This document shows, piece after piece, positions 1 to 11,126 of a stretch of DNA of 64,000 nucleotides. The stretch lies in assembly GCA_020465985.1 (NCBI GenBank), contig JAANYP010002013.1, forward strand, positions 1-64,000. Reading direction: 5' to 3'. Source of the stretch: Centrapalus pauciflorus (lineage: Eukaryota > Streptophyta > Magnoliopsida > Asterales > Asteraceae). How positions within the stretch are numbered: position 1 is the stretch's first letter; each line of letters starts with the position of its first letter. The translations under genes and the position numbers were made by a program. The notes beneath the pieces were generated by a model. That model saw only the letters and a list, made by a program, of their open reading frames with translations, searched no databases and was not told the DNA's origin.

Positions 1-3000
1 GATTTTGTTTCTTAACCTTTATTTTCTGCGGACAAAAAGCCTAAAAAATAGCAAGTAAGATATTAATTATGTAATTAAATACATTAAACTTAATTTTGAT
101 AAGTATTTGTTTTAACACGTGACTATAGATACGTTCGCGTACATTTGTATTTGTTTTTATACGTTACAAAGTTTATGATTCGTTGTTAATGCAGAAACAC
201 GTATAGGAGTTCCGTATTTTAATTTAAATTTTTTATGGCTTTAAGAGTGCATATATTAGTGTGTGTAGTGAGTACGCGTTATTTTTAATGATAGCATGTT
301 TTTTGTTCAAAAAATAACAAGTTTAGGTCCGTCGCAAACACCGATCGCAAATTGAAATTTTTGTGAGGGAATTACGACGGGGAATTTTGTTTCTTTACCA
401 TTATTTTCTGGTCCAAAAAGCCTAAAATAGCGAGTAAGACTATCAATTATGTAATTAAATACATTAAACTTGATTTTGAATAAGTATTTGTTTTATACAG
501 GTGCCTATAGATACGTTCGAGTACATTTGTATTTGTTTTATATACGTTACAAAGTTTATGATTCGTTGTTAATGAAGAAACACGTATATGAGTTCTCGTA
601 TTTTAAATTTTAAAATTTTTTATGCCTTTGAGAATGCATATATTAGTGTGTCGTAGTGAGTACGCGTGATTTTTAATGATAGCCTGTTTTTTTTCAAAAA
701 ATAACAAGTTTACGTCTGTCGCAAATCTATCGAAATTTGATAAATTTTGGGTGGGATTTGCGACGGAATTTTGTTTCTTTTCATTATTTTCGGGTCAAAA
801 AGCCTAAAATAGCGAGTAAGAGTATCAACTATGTAATTAAATACATAAAACTTGATTTTGAATAAGTATTTGTTTTATACACGTGCCTATAGATACGTTC
901 GCGTACATTTGTATTTGTTTTATATACGTTACAAAGTTTATGATTCGTTGTTAATGAAGAAACACGTATATGAGTTCTCGTATTTTAAATTTTAAAATTT
1001 TTTATGCCTTTAAGAGTGCATATATTTGTGTGTCGTAGTGAGTACGCGTGATTTTTAATGATAGCATGTTTTTTTTCAAAAAATAACAAGTGTAGGTCCG
1101 TCGCAAATTGATAATTTTTGTGAGGGATTTGCGACGGAATTTTGTTTCTTTACATTATTTTCTGGTCAAAAAGCCTAAAATAGCAAGTAAGAATATCAAT
1201 TATGTAATTAAATACATTAAACTTGATTTTGAATAAGTATTTGTTTTATACACGTGCCTATAGATACGTTCGCGTACATTTGTATTTGTTTTATATACGT
1301 TACAAAGTTTATGATTCGTTGTTAATGAAGAAACACGTATAGGAGTTCTCGTATTTTAAAATTTAAATTTTTTATGCCTTTAAGAATGCATATATTAGTG
1401 TGTCGTAGTGAGTACGCGTGATTTTTAATGATAGCCTGTTTTTTTCAAAAAATAACAAGTTTACGTCTGTCGCAAATCTATCGCAAATTGATTAATTTTG
1501 GGTGGGATTTGCGACGGAATTTTTTTTCTTTCCATTATTTTCGGGTCAAAAAGCCTAAAATAGCGAGTAAGAGTATCAATTATGTAATTAAATACATCAA
1601 ACTTGATTTTGAATAAGTAGTTGTTTTATACACGTGCCTATAGATACGTTCGCGTACATTTGTATTTGTTTTATATACGTTACAAAGTTTATGATTCGTT
1701 GTTAATGAAGAAAACACGTATACGAGTTCTCGTATTTTAAATTTTAAAAGTTTTTATGCCTTTAAGAGTGCATATATTAGTGTGTCGTAGTGAGTACGCG
1801 TTATTTTTAATGATAACATGTTTTTTTCAAAAAATAACAAGTTAGGTCCTTCGCAAATCGATCGCAAATTTATAATTTTTGTGAGGGATTTACGACGGAA
1901 TTTTGTTCCTTTACATTATTTTCTGGTCAAAAAGCCTAAAATAGCGAGTAAGACTATCAATTATGTAATTAAATACATTTAACTTGATTTTGAATAAGTA
2001 TTTGTTTTATACAGGTGCCTATAGATACGTTCGAGTACATTTGTATTTGTTTTATATACGTTACAAAGTTTATGATTCGTTGTTAATGAAGAAACACGTA
2101 TATGAGTTCTCGTATTTTAAATTCTAAAATTTTTTATGCCTTTAAGAATGCATATATTAGTGTGTCGTAGTGAGTACGCGTGATTTTTAATGATAGCCTA
2201 TTTTTTTCAAAAAATAACAAGTTTACGTCCGTCGCAAATCTATCGCAATTTGATAAATTTTGGGTGGGATTTGCGACGGAATTTTGTTTCTTTTCATTAT
2301 TTTCGGGTCAAAAAGCCTAAAATAGCGAGTAAGAGTATCAACTATGTAATTAAATACATAAAACTTGATTTTGAATAAGTATTTGTTTTATACACGTGCC
2401 TATAGATACGTTCGCGTACATTTGTATTTGTTTTATATATGTTACAAAGTTTATGATTCGTTGTTAATGAAGAAACACGTATATGAGTTCTCGTATTTTA
2501 AATTTTAAAGTTTTTTATGCCTTTAAGAATGCATATATTAGTGTGTCGTAGTGAATACGCGTGATTTTTAATGATAGCCTATTTTTTTCAAAAAATAACA
2601 AGTTTACGTCTGTCGCAAATCTATCGCAAATTGATAAATTTTAGGTGGGATTTGCGACGGAATTTTGTTTCTTTTCATTATTTTCGGGTCAAAAAGCCTA
2701 AAATAGCGAGTAAGAGTATCAATTATGTAATTAAATACATAAAACTTGATTTTGAATAAGTATTTGTTTTATACACGTGCCTATAGATACGTTCGCGTAC
2801 ATTTGTATTTGTTTTATATACGTTACAAAGTTTATGATTCGTTGTTAATGAAGAAAACACGTATATGAGTTCTCGTATTTTAAATTTTAAATTTTTTTAT
2901 GCCTTTAAGAGTGCATATATTAGTGTGTCGTAGTGCGTACGCGTTATTTTTAATGATAGCATGTTTTTTTTCAAAAAATAACAAGTTTAGGTCCGTCGCA

Positions 3001-4267
3001 AATCGATCGCAAATTGATAATTTTTGTGAGGGATTTGCGACGGAATTTTGTTTCTTTACATTATTTTCTGGTCAAAAAGCCTACAATAGCGAGTAAGACT
3101 ATCAATTATGTAATTAAATACATTAAACTTGATTTTGAATAAGTATTTGTTTTATACACGTGCCTATAGATACGTTCGAGTACATTTGTATTTGTTTTAT
3201 ATACGTTACAAAGTTTATGATTCGTTGTTAATGAAGAAACACGTATATGAGTTCTCGAATTTTAAATTTTAAAATTTTTTATGCCTTTAAGAATGCATAT
3301 ATTAGTGTGTCGTAGTGAGTACGCGTGATTTTTAATGATAGCCTGTTTTTTTTCAAAAAATAACAAGTTTACGTCCGTCGCAAATCTATCGCAATTTGAT
3401 AAATTTTGGGTGGGATTTGCGACGGAATTTTGTTTCTTTTCATTATTTTCGGGTCAAAAAGCCTAAAATAGCGAGTAAGAATATCAATTATGTAATTAAA
3501 TACATAAAACTTGATTTTGAATAAGTATTTGTTTTATACACGTGCCTATAGATACGTTCGCGTACATTTGTATTTGTTTTATATACGTTACAAAGTTTAT
3601 GATTCGTTGTTAATGAAGAAACACGTATATGAGTTCTCGTATTTTAAATTTTAAAATTTTTTATGCCTTTAAGAATGCATATATTAGTGTGTCGTAGTGA
3701 GTACGCGTGATTTTTAATGATAGCCTGTTTTTTTCAAAAAATAACAAGTTTACGTCTGTCGCAAATCTATCGCAAATTGATTAATTTTGGGTGGGATTTG
3801 CGACGGAATTTTGTTTCTTTTCATTATTTTCGGGTCAAAAAGCCTAAAATAGCGAGTAAGAGTATCAATTATGTAATTAAATACATCAAACTTGATTTTG
3901 AATAAGTAGTTGTTTTATACACGTGCCTATAGATACGTTCGCGTACATTTGTATTTGTTTTATATACGTTACAAAGTTTATGATTCGTTGTTAATGAAGA
4001 AACACGTATATGAGTTCTCGTATTTTAAATTTTAAAATTTTTTATGCCTTTAAGAGTGCATATATTAGTGTGTCGTAGTGAGTACGCGTGATTTTTAATG
4101 ATAGCATGTTTTTTTTTTCAAAAAATAACAAGTTTAGGTCCGTCGCAAATCGATCGCAAATTGATAATTTTTGTGAGGGATTTGCGACGGAATTTTGTTT
4201 CTTTACATTATTTTCTGGTCAAAAAGCCTAAAATAGCAAGTAAGAATATCAATTATGTAATTAAATA
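1..4267. repeat. Tandem satellite array, left block (about 381-bp monomer)
   Basis: About eleven head-to-tail monomers of 380-382 bp. Recurring landmarks include TTTTTAATGATAGC at 1421, 2183, 2564, 3710 and 4091, and one ACGTGCCTATAGATACG per unit. Each monomer contains the inverted pair CCGTCGCAAAT / ATTTGCGACGG. Two variants alternate: type A (ACGTCTGTCGC, GGGTGGGATT, TTTTCATTATTTTCGGG) and type B (AGGTCCGTCGC, GTGAGGGATT, TTTACATTATTTTCTGG). The 62-residue ORFs found in many units come from monomer homogeneity and have no family resemblance, so I do not call them genes. The array is interrupted by a retrotransposon and resumes in phase at 12592. A centromeric or subtelomeric role is possible but nothing here tests it. 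Confidence 0.97.
4263..4267. repeat. Target-site duplication of element 1, left copy
   Basis: AAATA directly precedes the left LTR. The same five bases follow the right LTR at 12592-12596. Removing the element and one copy restores an uninterrupted satellite monomer, which confirms the insertion boundaries. Confidence 0.93.
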
Positions 4268-4627
4268 TGTAAATGTGAAATACCGAATGTATTCAGCACC
4301 TTAACGTTTTTCTCATCAAACACATTTAGAAACCATGCTCAATAAATGTGTTTAATAAAGAAGACAAGATGAATGTTTGAAGACTCTTGATGGAACAGTG
4401 GAACAGTGGCGGCTGAGAATTGAATTTCAAATGTAGTCAACCGTGTATATTCAAAAGTAACCCTAGGAGCCTTTTTATAGGCTCCTTTAATTAAGTTACA
4501 ACACTTGGCAACAATGGCCCCTACACTTTTACATAGACATGAAATACATAGAAATAAATACAAGACAAATTACAATGAAAATAAATATTACAAAATAACT
4601 CCTAGGATCGAAATAATAAATCTAACA
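4268..4627 (-). repeat. 3' LTR of element 1
   Basis: A 360-bp copy of the LTR at 12229-12591, starting TGTAAATGTG and ending TAAATCTAACA on the plus strand. The TATA-containing inverted repeat is at 4465-4486. The polypurine tract abuts its right edge. The stop codon of the third ORF lies within its first bases in element sense (4622-4624). Confidence 0.95.
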
Positions 4628-7189
4628 ATCTCCCCCTTTTCGATCACTTAGGAGGTCCTGGAACTCTGGCATGGTCAGTCGATTCTCGAGACCAAGTATG
4701 ACGTCGAAGCGTCTGGTTACTTGCCTCAGATGTAGCCGTTCGTTCAGGAGTTCAATGCCGCTGAGGGTGTCCTGAATCTCTCTTGGTGAACACCTTTGTT
4801 GTGGATCTGGTTGAGCATCAAAGTCTTGAACTTTCTGTGTGAGCGCAGCTCGAACCAATCTGAGTGTACCATCGGAGTAACAGGGAAGATCCTCAAAGCG
4901 CATGAACCTTTTGTAGCCCCTTTGATTGACAAAAATGACACCTGGATCTCCTTTAAGTATCACTCTGTAGGCCGGGTGGTGGGCTAGGAGGAAGCTATCT
5001 TGTTCCGGTGCACGTAGACCCACCTTAACCATCGCGCTCTCGATTGCCATTTGGAAGTCTCTTAGGCACATTATGATCGAGCGGCGGTTCATGCTTCGTA
5101 CCAGGGCACCCAAAGCAGTCATGCGAGACATATGTCCTTTAATGCGATTTTTCAATCGTTCGTGTAGAAATTCGACATCGTCCACATTTATGAAGTCTAA
5201 GTCATTCTCGAAGAACTCATTTATAGTGTCGTCTTCTCTTTCTACTAGAAAAGCGGGGTAGTATACTTTTGCCCTTTTGCACATGGTGATAGAAATGAGT
5301 GACTTTATCTTCGATTTGGATACTTTCGACCTTCTTTCCCGGAGCATCAGTTGGTAGTATTCTGTCTGTTCAGCTTTGGTAACGTTTGTAAGTTCCATGA
5401 GTAGGCGTCTGCTGAAGGATCCAGGCTTCTTTCTGAATACCATTTTGAATCTTTCTTCAAGGTAAGGGTTCTGAAACTGCTCCGGGGGGAATTTCTGCAG
5501 GAATTCTTTCAGGCCTTGAACGGGGGGTTCTTCGATTTCGTCCTTTTTAGCTTCAAGAAGCTTTATAATAGTCCCCCGCCGTTCTTGTCGCATTTGATCC
5601 TTTTCTTCCTGTGGCAGTGTTCGAACCTTGCCTTTTGTATAGGTGTCTACCCAGAATAAGTCATCTTCTCTATAAATACCAGGGCCTTCTGGAGTTTCAT
5701 CAAAACAATCGACCCTTTTTGTTCGGGAATACTCTGGGGGTTGGGTTTGTTGGACTGGAGGAGGATTTGGGGATCTAGGAGGGTTCGTTGGAGATTCAGG
5801 TTCAGGCTTAGGGGTTAATAAGGGTTCGTTGACTTCGGTATCGGAATCTGAATCGGAGACCAAGATCATTTCAACTTTCTCGTGCGGCTCCTCGAATTCT
5901 ACCATAGCTGTCATCGGATCCAGTGGAGCTGGACCCTCGACCATGGGCTCGTCTTCTATACTGAGGTATTCTTGAGGCTCCTTACTCTTTTCCCTTGACC
6001 CCTGATATTCTGACCCCTCAGCTGTCTCTGCTCCCCCTATATACATGACGGGGTCCTCAAACTGTAGAGGTTCATATTCTATCATCAGTGCTTCCGTGGC
6101 CTCATAAGTTTGATCCCCAGACCCAGACCCTTGAATATCTGTTGTTTCAGCCTCTGCTCCCCCTAGGATGATCATCGATCCCTCATGATGAACTTTCTGT
6201 CGTTTCTCCCCCTCATGACGATCAGGGTCGTCCTGGTCGTCATGCTTTCTTTTAGGGGGCTCAGCTTGGGTGCGGCACTGAAGATCGATGACTGCCGATT
6301 CGAGGCGATCCATCCTTGAATTTAGTTGCTCCTGGACCTGAAGGATTAGGCGATTGAGTGCGTCCAGTTTGTCAGAGAGCTCCGCTATTTGTAGTTGGAC
6401 TGAGTGGGATCCTGGTGAGGGGCCGGCTTCGGAGGCGACACCCTTACCCTTTATAAGAGAAAGAAGGGCGGTGTGTCGTTCCTCGGCTGCCTCCCTTTGA
6501 GCGTCCAGGTCAGCCCGGGTGATAACGCCGGCAGCACGTAAGGCTGCCGTTAACATCTCCAAGTTGATGGGGAGATGGCCGGAAGTGGACGGCGTAGATT
6601 GAGCCACTCCCGGTCTTCCTTCCGTCATCTCTGGCTCCACTACGGGATGCTCAGATCTGGAAGTTTCCGGAGCTGCCACAGAGGCAGCTCTTGGGGATGC
6701 CACAGAGGCATCGTGCACGGTGTCTGTTTGTGGGGATGGAATCGTGGGCGAAGGAAGTTCGGTCACGTGGGGAGGAGTGTGACCTCTTTCAACACCGCCA
6801 CTCTCCGAATGAGAGGGCGATGGCGTATGTGGAAGATCCCCGTGGAATGAAGTGGTTTCCCTTTGAGGGGAAACCAAGTGGATGGTTGGGGTTGTGGCGA
6901 CCGCTGGACTAACGGTCTTATGAAGTGGTGTCCGGCTGATAGGGCTTGGTTCACCCTCAGATTGCATATCCCTCGGCCTTACGACAGAGACGGTTCGTTC
7001 AGAATCCGCCGTCTCTGCCGTCTCACCTACGACTCCCTCCCTTACACTCTCAGCCTCCCTCTCACCATAACCCAGTGATTGTTGTACATCCATCCTTTCT
7101 CCCTCGTTCTCACTATCTTGCTGCTCACCTTCGGACTGGTTAGTCTCAGTCGATTCAGACTGAGACTCATCCGGATAATTTTCTCTCAT
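4622..7189 (-). CDS. Third ORF (ORF3) of element 1, 855 aa, N-terminally truncated
   Basis: A long open frame in the position usually called env-like in Sireviruses. Residues 1-250 are rich in Ser, Glu, Thr and Pro. A coiled-coil-like stretch (QIAELSDKLDALNRLILQVQ onward) lies near 265-305. A basic cluster KRKHDD...HEGEKRQK lies near 312-335. Acidic DSDSDTE lies near 440. A conserved C-terminal block (about 540-855, with RKPGSFSRRLLMELTNV and FEDLPCYSDGTLRLVRA) also occurs in elements 2 and 3. I see no signal peptide or membrane span, so an envelope role is not supported. The element 2 and 3 versions begin earlier with another domain, so the start here is created by deletion. The ORF runs through the polypurine tract and stops in the LTR. 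Confidence 0.85.
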   Translation of the reverse strand: MRENYPDESQSESTETNQSEGEQQDSENEGERMDVQQSLGYGEREAESVREGVVGETAETADSERTVSVVRPRDMQSEGEPSPISRTPLHKTVSPAVATTPTIHLVSPQRETTSFHGDLPHTPSPSHSESGGVERGHTPPHVTELPSPTIPSPQTDTVHDASVASPRAASVAAPETSRSEHPVVEPEMTEGRPGVAQSTPSTSGHLPINLEMLTAALRAAGVITRADLDAQREAAEERHTALLSLIKGKGVASEAGPSPGSHSVQLQIAELSDKLDALNRLILQVQEQLNSRMDRLESAVIDLQCRTQAEPPKRKHDDQDDPDRHEGEKRQKVHHEGSMIILGGAEAETTDIQGSGSGDQTYEATEALMIEYEPLQFEDPVMYIGGAETAEGSEYQGSREKSKEPQEYLSIEDEPMVEGPAPLDPMTAMVEFEEPHEKVEMILVSDSDSDTEVNEPLLTPKPEPESPTNPPRSPNPPPVQQTQPPEYSRTKRVDCFDETPEGPGIYREDDLFWVDTYTKGKVRTLPQEEKDQMRQERRGTIIKLLEAKKDEIEEPPVQGLKEFLQKFPPEQFQNPYLEERFKMVFRKKPGSFSRRLLMELTNVTKAEQTEYYQLMLRERRSKVSKSKIKSLISITMCKRAKVYYPAFLVEREDDTINEFFENDLDFINVDDVEFLHERLKNRIKGHMSRMTALGALVRSMNRRSIIMCLRDFQMAIESAMVKVGLRAPEQDSFLLAHHPAYRVILKGDPGVIFVNQRGYKRFMRFEDLPCYSDGTLRLVRAALTQKVQDFDAQPDPQQRCSPREIQDTLSGIELLNERLHLRQVTRRFDVILGLENRLTMPEFQDLLSDRKGGDC
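4628..4640 (-). other. Polypurine tract of element 1
   Basis: In element sense this is AAAAGGGGGAGAT, abutting the 3' LTR start TGTTAG. It would prime plus-strand DNA. It also encodes the last residues of the third ORF. Confidence 0.92.
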
Positions 7190-7190
7190 C

Positions 7191-8974
7191 CAGACGAGTT
7201 TGGACTCCTGTTGTTACGTCACCAATGATTTGTTCTGTTGGGTGACTGCGGGTCCATTTGATCTCGTGTGGAAGGGGTGCTCGGGATGGAACCTCTGTGG
7301 TTAATATGGGAATGGATGAGGATTCATGGTCAATGGTTTCAAATGATGGTACCACAGGTTCTGGTTCAATTTCCGAGTGTTCAGGTGAAGGAAGAATCGT
7401 TGGTATTACATGTGAGGGTATTATAGGAGTAGATTCAACTGCGGATGTGTCGGTGGATGATGTGGATGGATGAGGATATGTTGATGAAGAGGGAGTGGAG
7501 AAACTTTGCGGCGCAGTTGAACTGGAAGGATTACCTACATTATTAACAACATTAGACACACTAGCGTTAGGACCGAAAAATTCAACATAAAAAGGATCAA
7601 ATAAATAAACCAAATCAGAAGAAGAAAAAGAAATGGGGTTATTCGAAGAGTCTCCAGGCATTTGAGTAATGCGTGGTCCTGATTGATCAACTTCGGGTGC
7701 CAGTTCAGCCAACTCATCAAATGTGACGTGTACACTTTCATTGACTGTTCTGGTTCGGGTATTGAATGCGCGATACGCCTTCGAATTGGATGAGTATCCA
7801 ATGAAGATCGCTTCATCCGCCTTTTCGTTAAATTTCCCGAGGTTGTCTCTGTCATTCAGCACATAGCACCTGCAACCAAATACACGTAAGTACTTGATAA
7901 ATGGTACTTTATTCAAAAAGAGTTGGTATGGAGTTTTGTTAAAGCGCTTATGAATGATGGAGCGATTCTGTGTATAGCATGCTGTTGATACGGCTTCGGC
8001 CCACAAGAACGGAGGTAGCTTTGAGTATGTGAGCATTGTACGAGCGGCTTCTACTAGCGTACGGTTACGCCTTTCCACGATCCCATTTTGTTGAGGTGTT
8101 CGAGCAGCAGAGTATTGATGCTGAATCCCCTTGGATCGAAGGAAGCCCTCCACTACCGAGTTCTTGAACTCCGTGCCGTTATCTGATCTGATTGATTGTA
8201 CTGACAGCTGCTGTTGGGTCTCGACACTCTTGATAAAATCAATGATTTCTTGAGCTGTCTCGTCCTTGGAACGCAAGAACCTTACCCAGGTATATCGAGA
8301 ATAATCATCAACGATAACCAACACATATCGTTTTCCATTTATGCTTTGTGTTCTCATCGGTCCGCATAAATCCATATGAAGTAACTCCAAAACTCTTTTT
8401 GTTGATGGTTCGGGCTTTGGTTTGTGAGATGATCGTTTCATTTTTCCTTTCTCACACGCTCCACACAGATGGTCCTTTTCATAGCGTAACTCAGGAAGTC
8501 CTTTGACCAATTGCTTCACAGCCAGCTTGTTGATGTTATCAAAATTCAAATGGGATAGTCTTCGATGCCACAACCAAGAGTCTTTTGACGAGGCTTTTGA
8601 TAGTAGACAAATGTTATCCTTTACTACAAGCTTAGATACGTCAATGGTGTAAAGGTTAGATTTTCGGGAACCAGTCAAGATTTCTTTTCCATCCATGTTC
8701 TTAACACTGCAGTTCTTAGCCCTAAATGTTACTTCTAGTCCTTTGTCACAGAGCTGTCCTATGCTAAAAAGATTATGAGATAACCCCTCAACATAGTCAA
8801 CGTCCTTGATGACCAGATTATTTAGAACTAAGTCCCCGTATCCTTTATTTGAGCCTGATGGTTGTTCCCGAATTTCACAGTTCCGCAATACTGTTCAACA
8901 ACGTTGGACAACAATTCTCTTCTTCCTGTCATGTGCTTGGAGCAACCCGAATCCATATACCAAATGGACTTAGC
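7191..8974 (-). pseudogene. pol: pol of element 1: protease start, zinc domain and integrase; RT/RNase H deleted
   Basis: It starts with WYMDSGCSKHMTG (aspartic protease end and GAG-pre-integrase start). A one-base loss near 8842 (IKDTG instead of the family's IKGYG) shifts the frame, which then stays open from 8888. The HHCC zinc domain (HRRLSHLNF...CGACEKGKMK) and integrase core follow: MDLCGPM, IRSDNGTEF and NGIVERRNRT give the D-D-E triad. The integrase C-terminus ends at KWTRSHPTEQIIGD and GVQTR, then jumps into third-ORF sequence at about 7190. In element 2 the same point is followed by reverse transcriptase. The deletion therefore removes RT, RNase H and the 5' part of the third ORF. 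Confidence 0.88.
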
Positions 8975-9253
8975 CTGAAAAACACATAAATTCATATAAT
9001 GAAAAACTATATGCATTCAAACACATCCATTTTTAATTGACAATCAAACCGTGTTCTGAACCGAGATGTTCAGAAAACATGATGAGTTAAGACCGGGTCC
9101 TGGGCTGTGTGCACAGAAGCCAAACGTGTCGGTTTAAGCACAACCGACAAGCAAAAGAACGGGTCCTAGTCTAAGGTAACTAGAAGCCATTTCTTTGAAG
9201 CACGGGTCTTGATCAGAAGTAACCAAGAACCATCTGCATTAAGATCACACAAC
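8975..9253 (-). other. Candidate intron between gag and pol of element 1 (279 bp)
   Basis: In element sense the gag reading frame reaches CCCAAG then GTTGTG. Downstream, a pyrimidine-rich TATGTGTTTTTCAG precedes GCTAAGTCC. Joining AAG to GCT gives an in-frame RWVPK-AKSIWYMDSGCSKH, the normal order of copia gag end and protease start. The unspliced spacer contains stops. The donor GTTGTG is weak, so confidence is moderate. Confidence 0.5.
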
Positions 9254-11122
9254 CTTGGGTACCCACCTCAATATGGGTCCCTTTTTGTTAGGATTTCCAG
9301 ATTTATATGGCACGTGTACAGATTTAGAAACCCAACTAGCATTTTTGTGTGGTCCAGATGCACAACCCTTTGGAATCCATTGAAGATTGGATTTATTGGG
9401 TTTTGGAACCTTAGGCGCTGAAATTGCCTTCGGTTTTTGTCTGTTTGAGACCTTTTTGACCGTTGCTTTGGTTTTGGGCCTTGGCAACGGACATGTCTCA
9501 ACTTTGTTTGTGGCCGATGATGCACTATTTTTAGTTTTCTTTTTCCGAATACGTTTAACAGGATAAGGCACAAAAGCATTCATTTCAGGAACCTGTCGTC
9601 TATATTTAGTTGGACATAGATTAAACAAATCCTTGAAAGAGTACTTTAACGGAATAGTAGAATTCGGTACATCATTACAAACATTGTCACACGCTTTGTT
9701 ACACAAATTGTCTTTAGAGATTACAGACATCCTATCTCTAGTAACAAAATCACTTGGCATTAAAGCCTTCTTCACAAAAAAACTTGTAAAATCCTGCATG
9801 GTGGTTTTTGGGACTCTCCTTATATGATCTGTAGGAACAAAACGATTTGAGTCAGTAAGCATGGAAGATTTAGACTTGACAGACTTTTCTTTTTGGTGGT
9901 GAGAGGGTTTCTTAAAAGACTTGGATTTCATCTGAGTCTTTTTAGAAACTTCATTCTTGAAAGCATTTGAGCACTCACCTTTGACAAAGATAGAAGAAGT
10001 TTCAGCTGTAGCCTTACCTTTATCTGATGACATACATGGAATTTTTAGAGAATGAGAAAGTGTTTGTTGTTTTGAAAGATCTTTCAATTGTTGTGAAACT
10101 ATTTCAAAATTTTCTCTGTAGACAGTGACTTCCACAGTTTGTTGAAAAGATTGATTTATCAATTCTTCTTCTCTCTTAAGAAGAGCATCTTGAAGATCAA
10201 GTGCTTTCTCTTTAGATGACTTCAATTCCTTTTCTAAAACAATGATTTGTTGTTGAAGAACTTTTGCAGGAATATAAAGTTGAGGAGTTGATTTTTCAGT
10301 TTCAGTGTTCAATTCAGTTTCTGAATAAGTTGACGAGAGATCTTCCTCTAAAGTGGGTACTCTAGAAGAATAACTCTCGTTAAGTTCTTCATAATGAAAA
10401 GAAATTTCTTAATCTTTACGCGCAACACGTTTCTCATTTTCTTGGTTTAAAACTTCTTTTGATGACTCAAAAAAGAAAGATTTAATACCGGCTCCCATAT
10501 AATTCATGTCATAAAATACAGGCAAGACATTTTGTGCTTTTTCCAAATATTTAGGATTTTTAAAACCAATTCCCTGTTTAGAATGGTAAAACCTAGTTTC
10601 TTTGGGCTGGTTTAAATGGATAGTTTGTTCTGTTTGACCCCTTTTCAAAAATGCATCGTCAAGGGTCTTTATTCTTGCGTACAAACTTATCCTTTCTTCT
10701 TCAATCATTTTGTATTTTTCTAAACTGTCTATATTTTCCATATTTACCACATCTAATTGTTTTGTAAGAACAGAAATTTCTTCTTTTAAAGAGAGTTTTT
10801 CTTTTGAAAGCGTTTCCATGCAAGATTCAAGGTATATATTCCTATCCTGAACATCTACTTTTTCTATCAACATCTGTTTTATAACATTATGATTAGTTAA
10901 CCATTTTGCATGATATAATTCAGATGATTCTTTCAAAATATGAGCTTGATGTTCAGCCTGTACACACTTTGCAGTTTCAGCTTTTAATCTATCTTGTAGA
11001 TCAAGTATTTGTGTGTGTAGTGTACATTCATTATCTACAAATAATTTATTTACATGTGCAGGAATGTAATAGGAATATACCTCACTGGACTCTGAACCGG
11101 ATGTGGAGCATTCACGAGACAT
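9254..11122 (-). pseudogene. gag: gag C-terminal region of element 1, one in-frame stop
   Basis: Two segments in the same frame (11122-10409 and 10312-9254) are joined by an open stretch after one TAA at 10409-10411. Long heptad-like stretches suggest coiled coil. The motif RGQTEQTIHLNQPK and the downstream QLYIPAKVL and RWVPK motifs match the gag C-terminal extension of element 2 (RGQTDQTIYLNQPK, KLYIPNSIL, KWIPK). The UBN2-like gag core and CCHC knuckle seen in element 2 are absent. Large coiled-coil gag extensions are known for Sireviruses. With the stop and missing core it is unlikely to form particles alone. Confidence 0.8.
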
Positions 11123-11126
11123 TATG

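Noticed and set aside
4339..4563. 74-75-codon minus-strand ORF in both LTRs of element 1 (also 12300-12527)
   Set aside because: It lies wholly within LTR promoter and leader sequence, spanning the TATA box. It is duplicated only because LTRs are duplicated.
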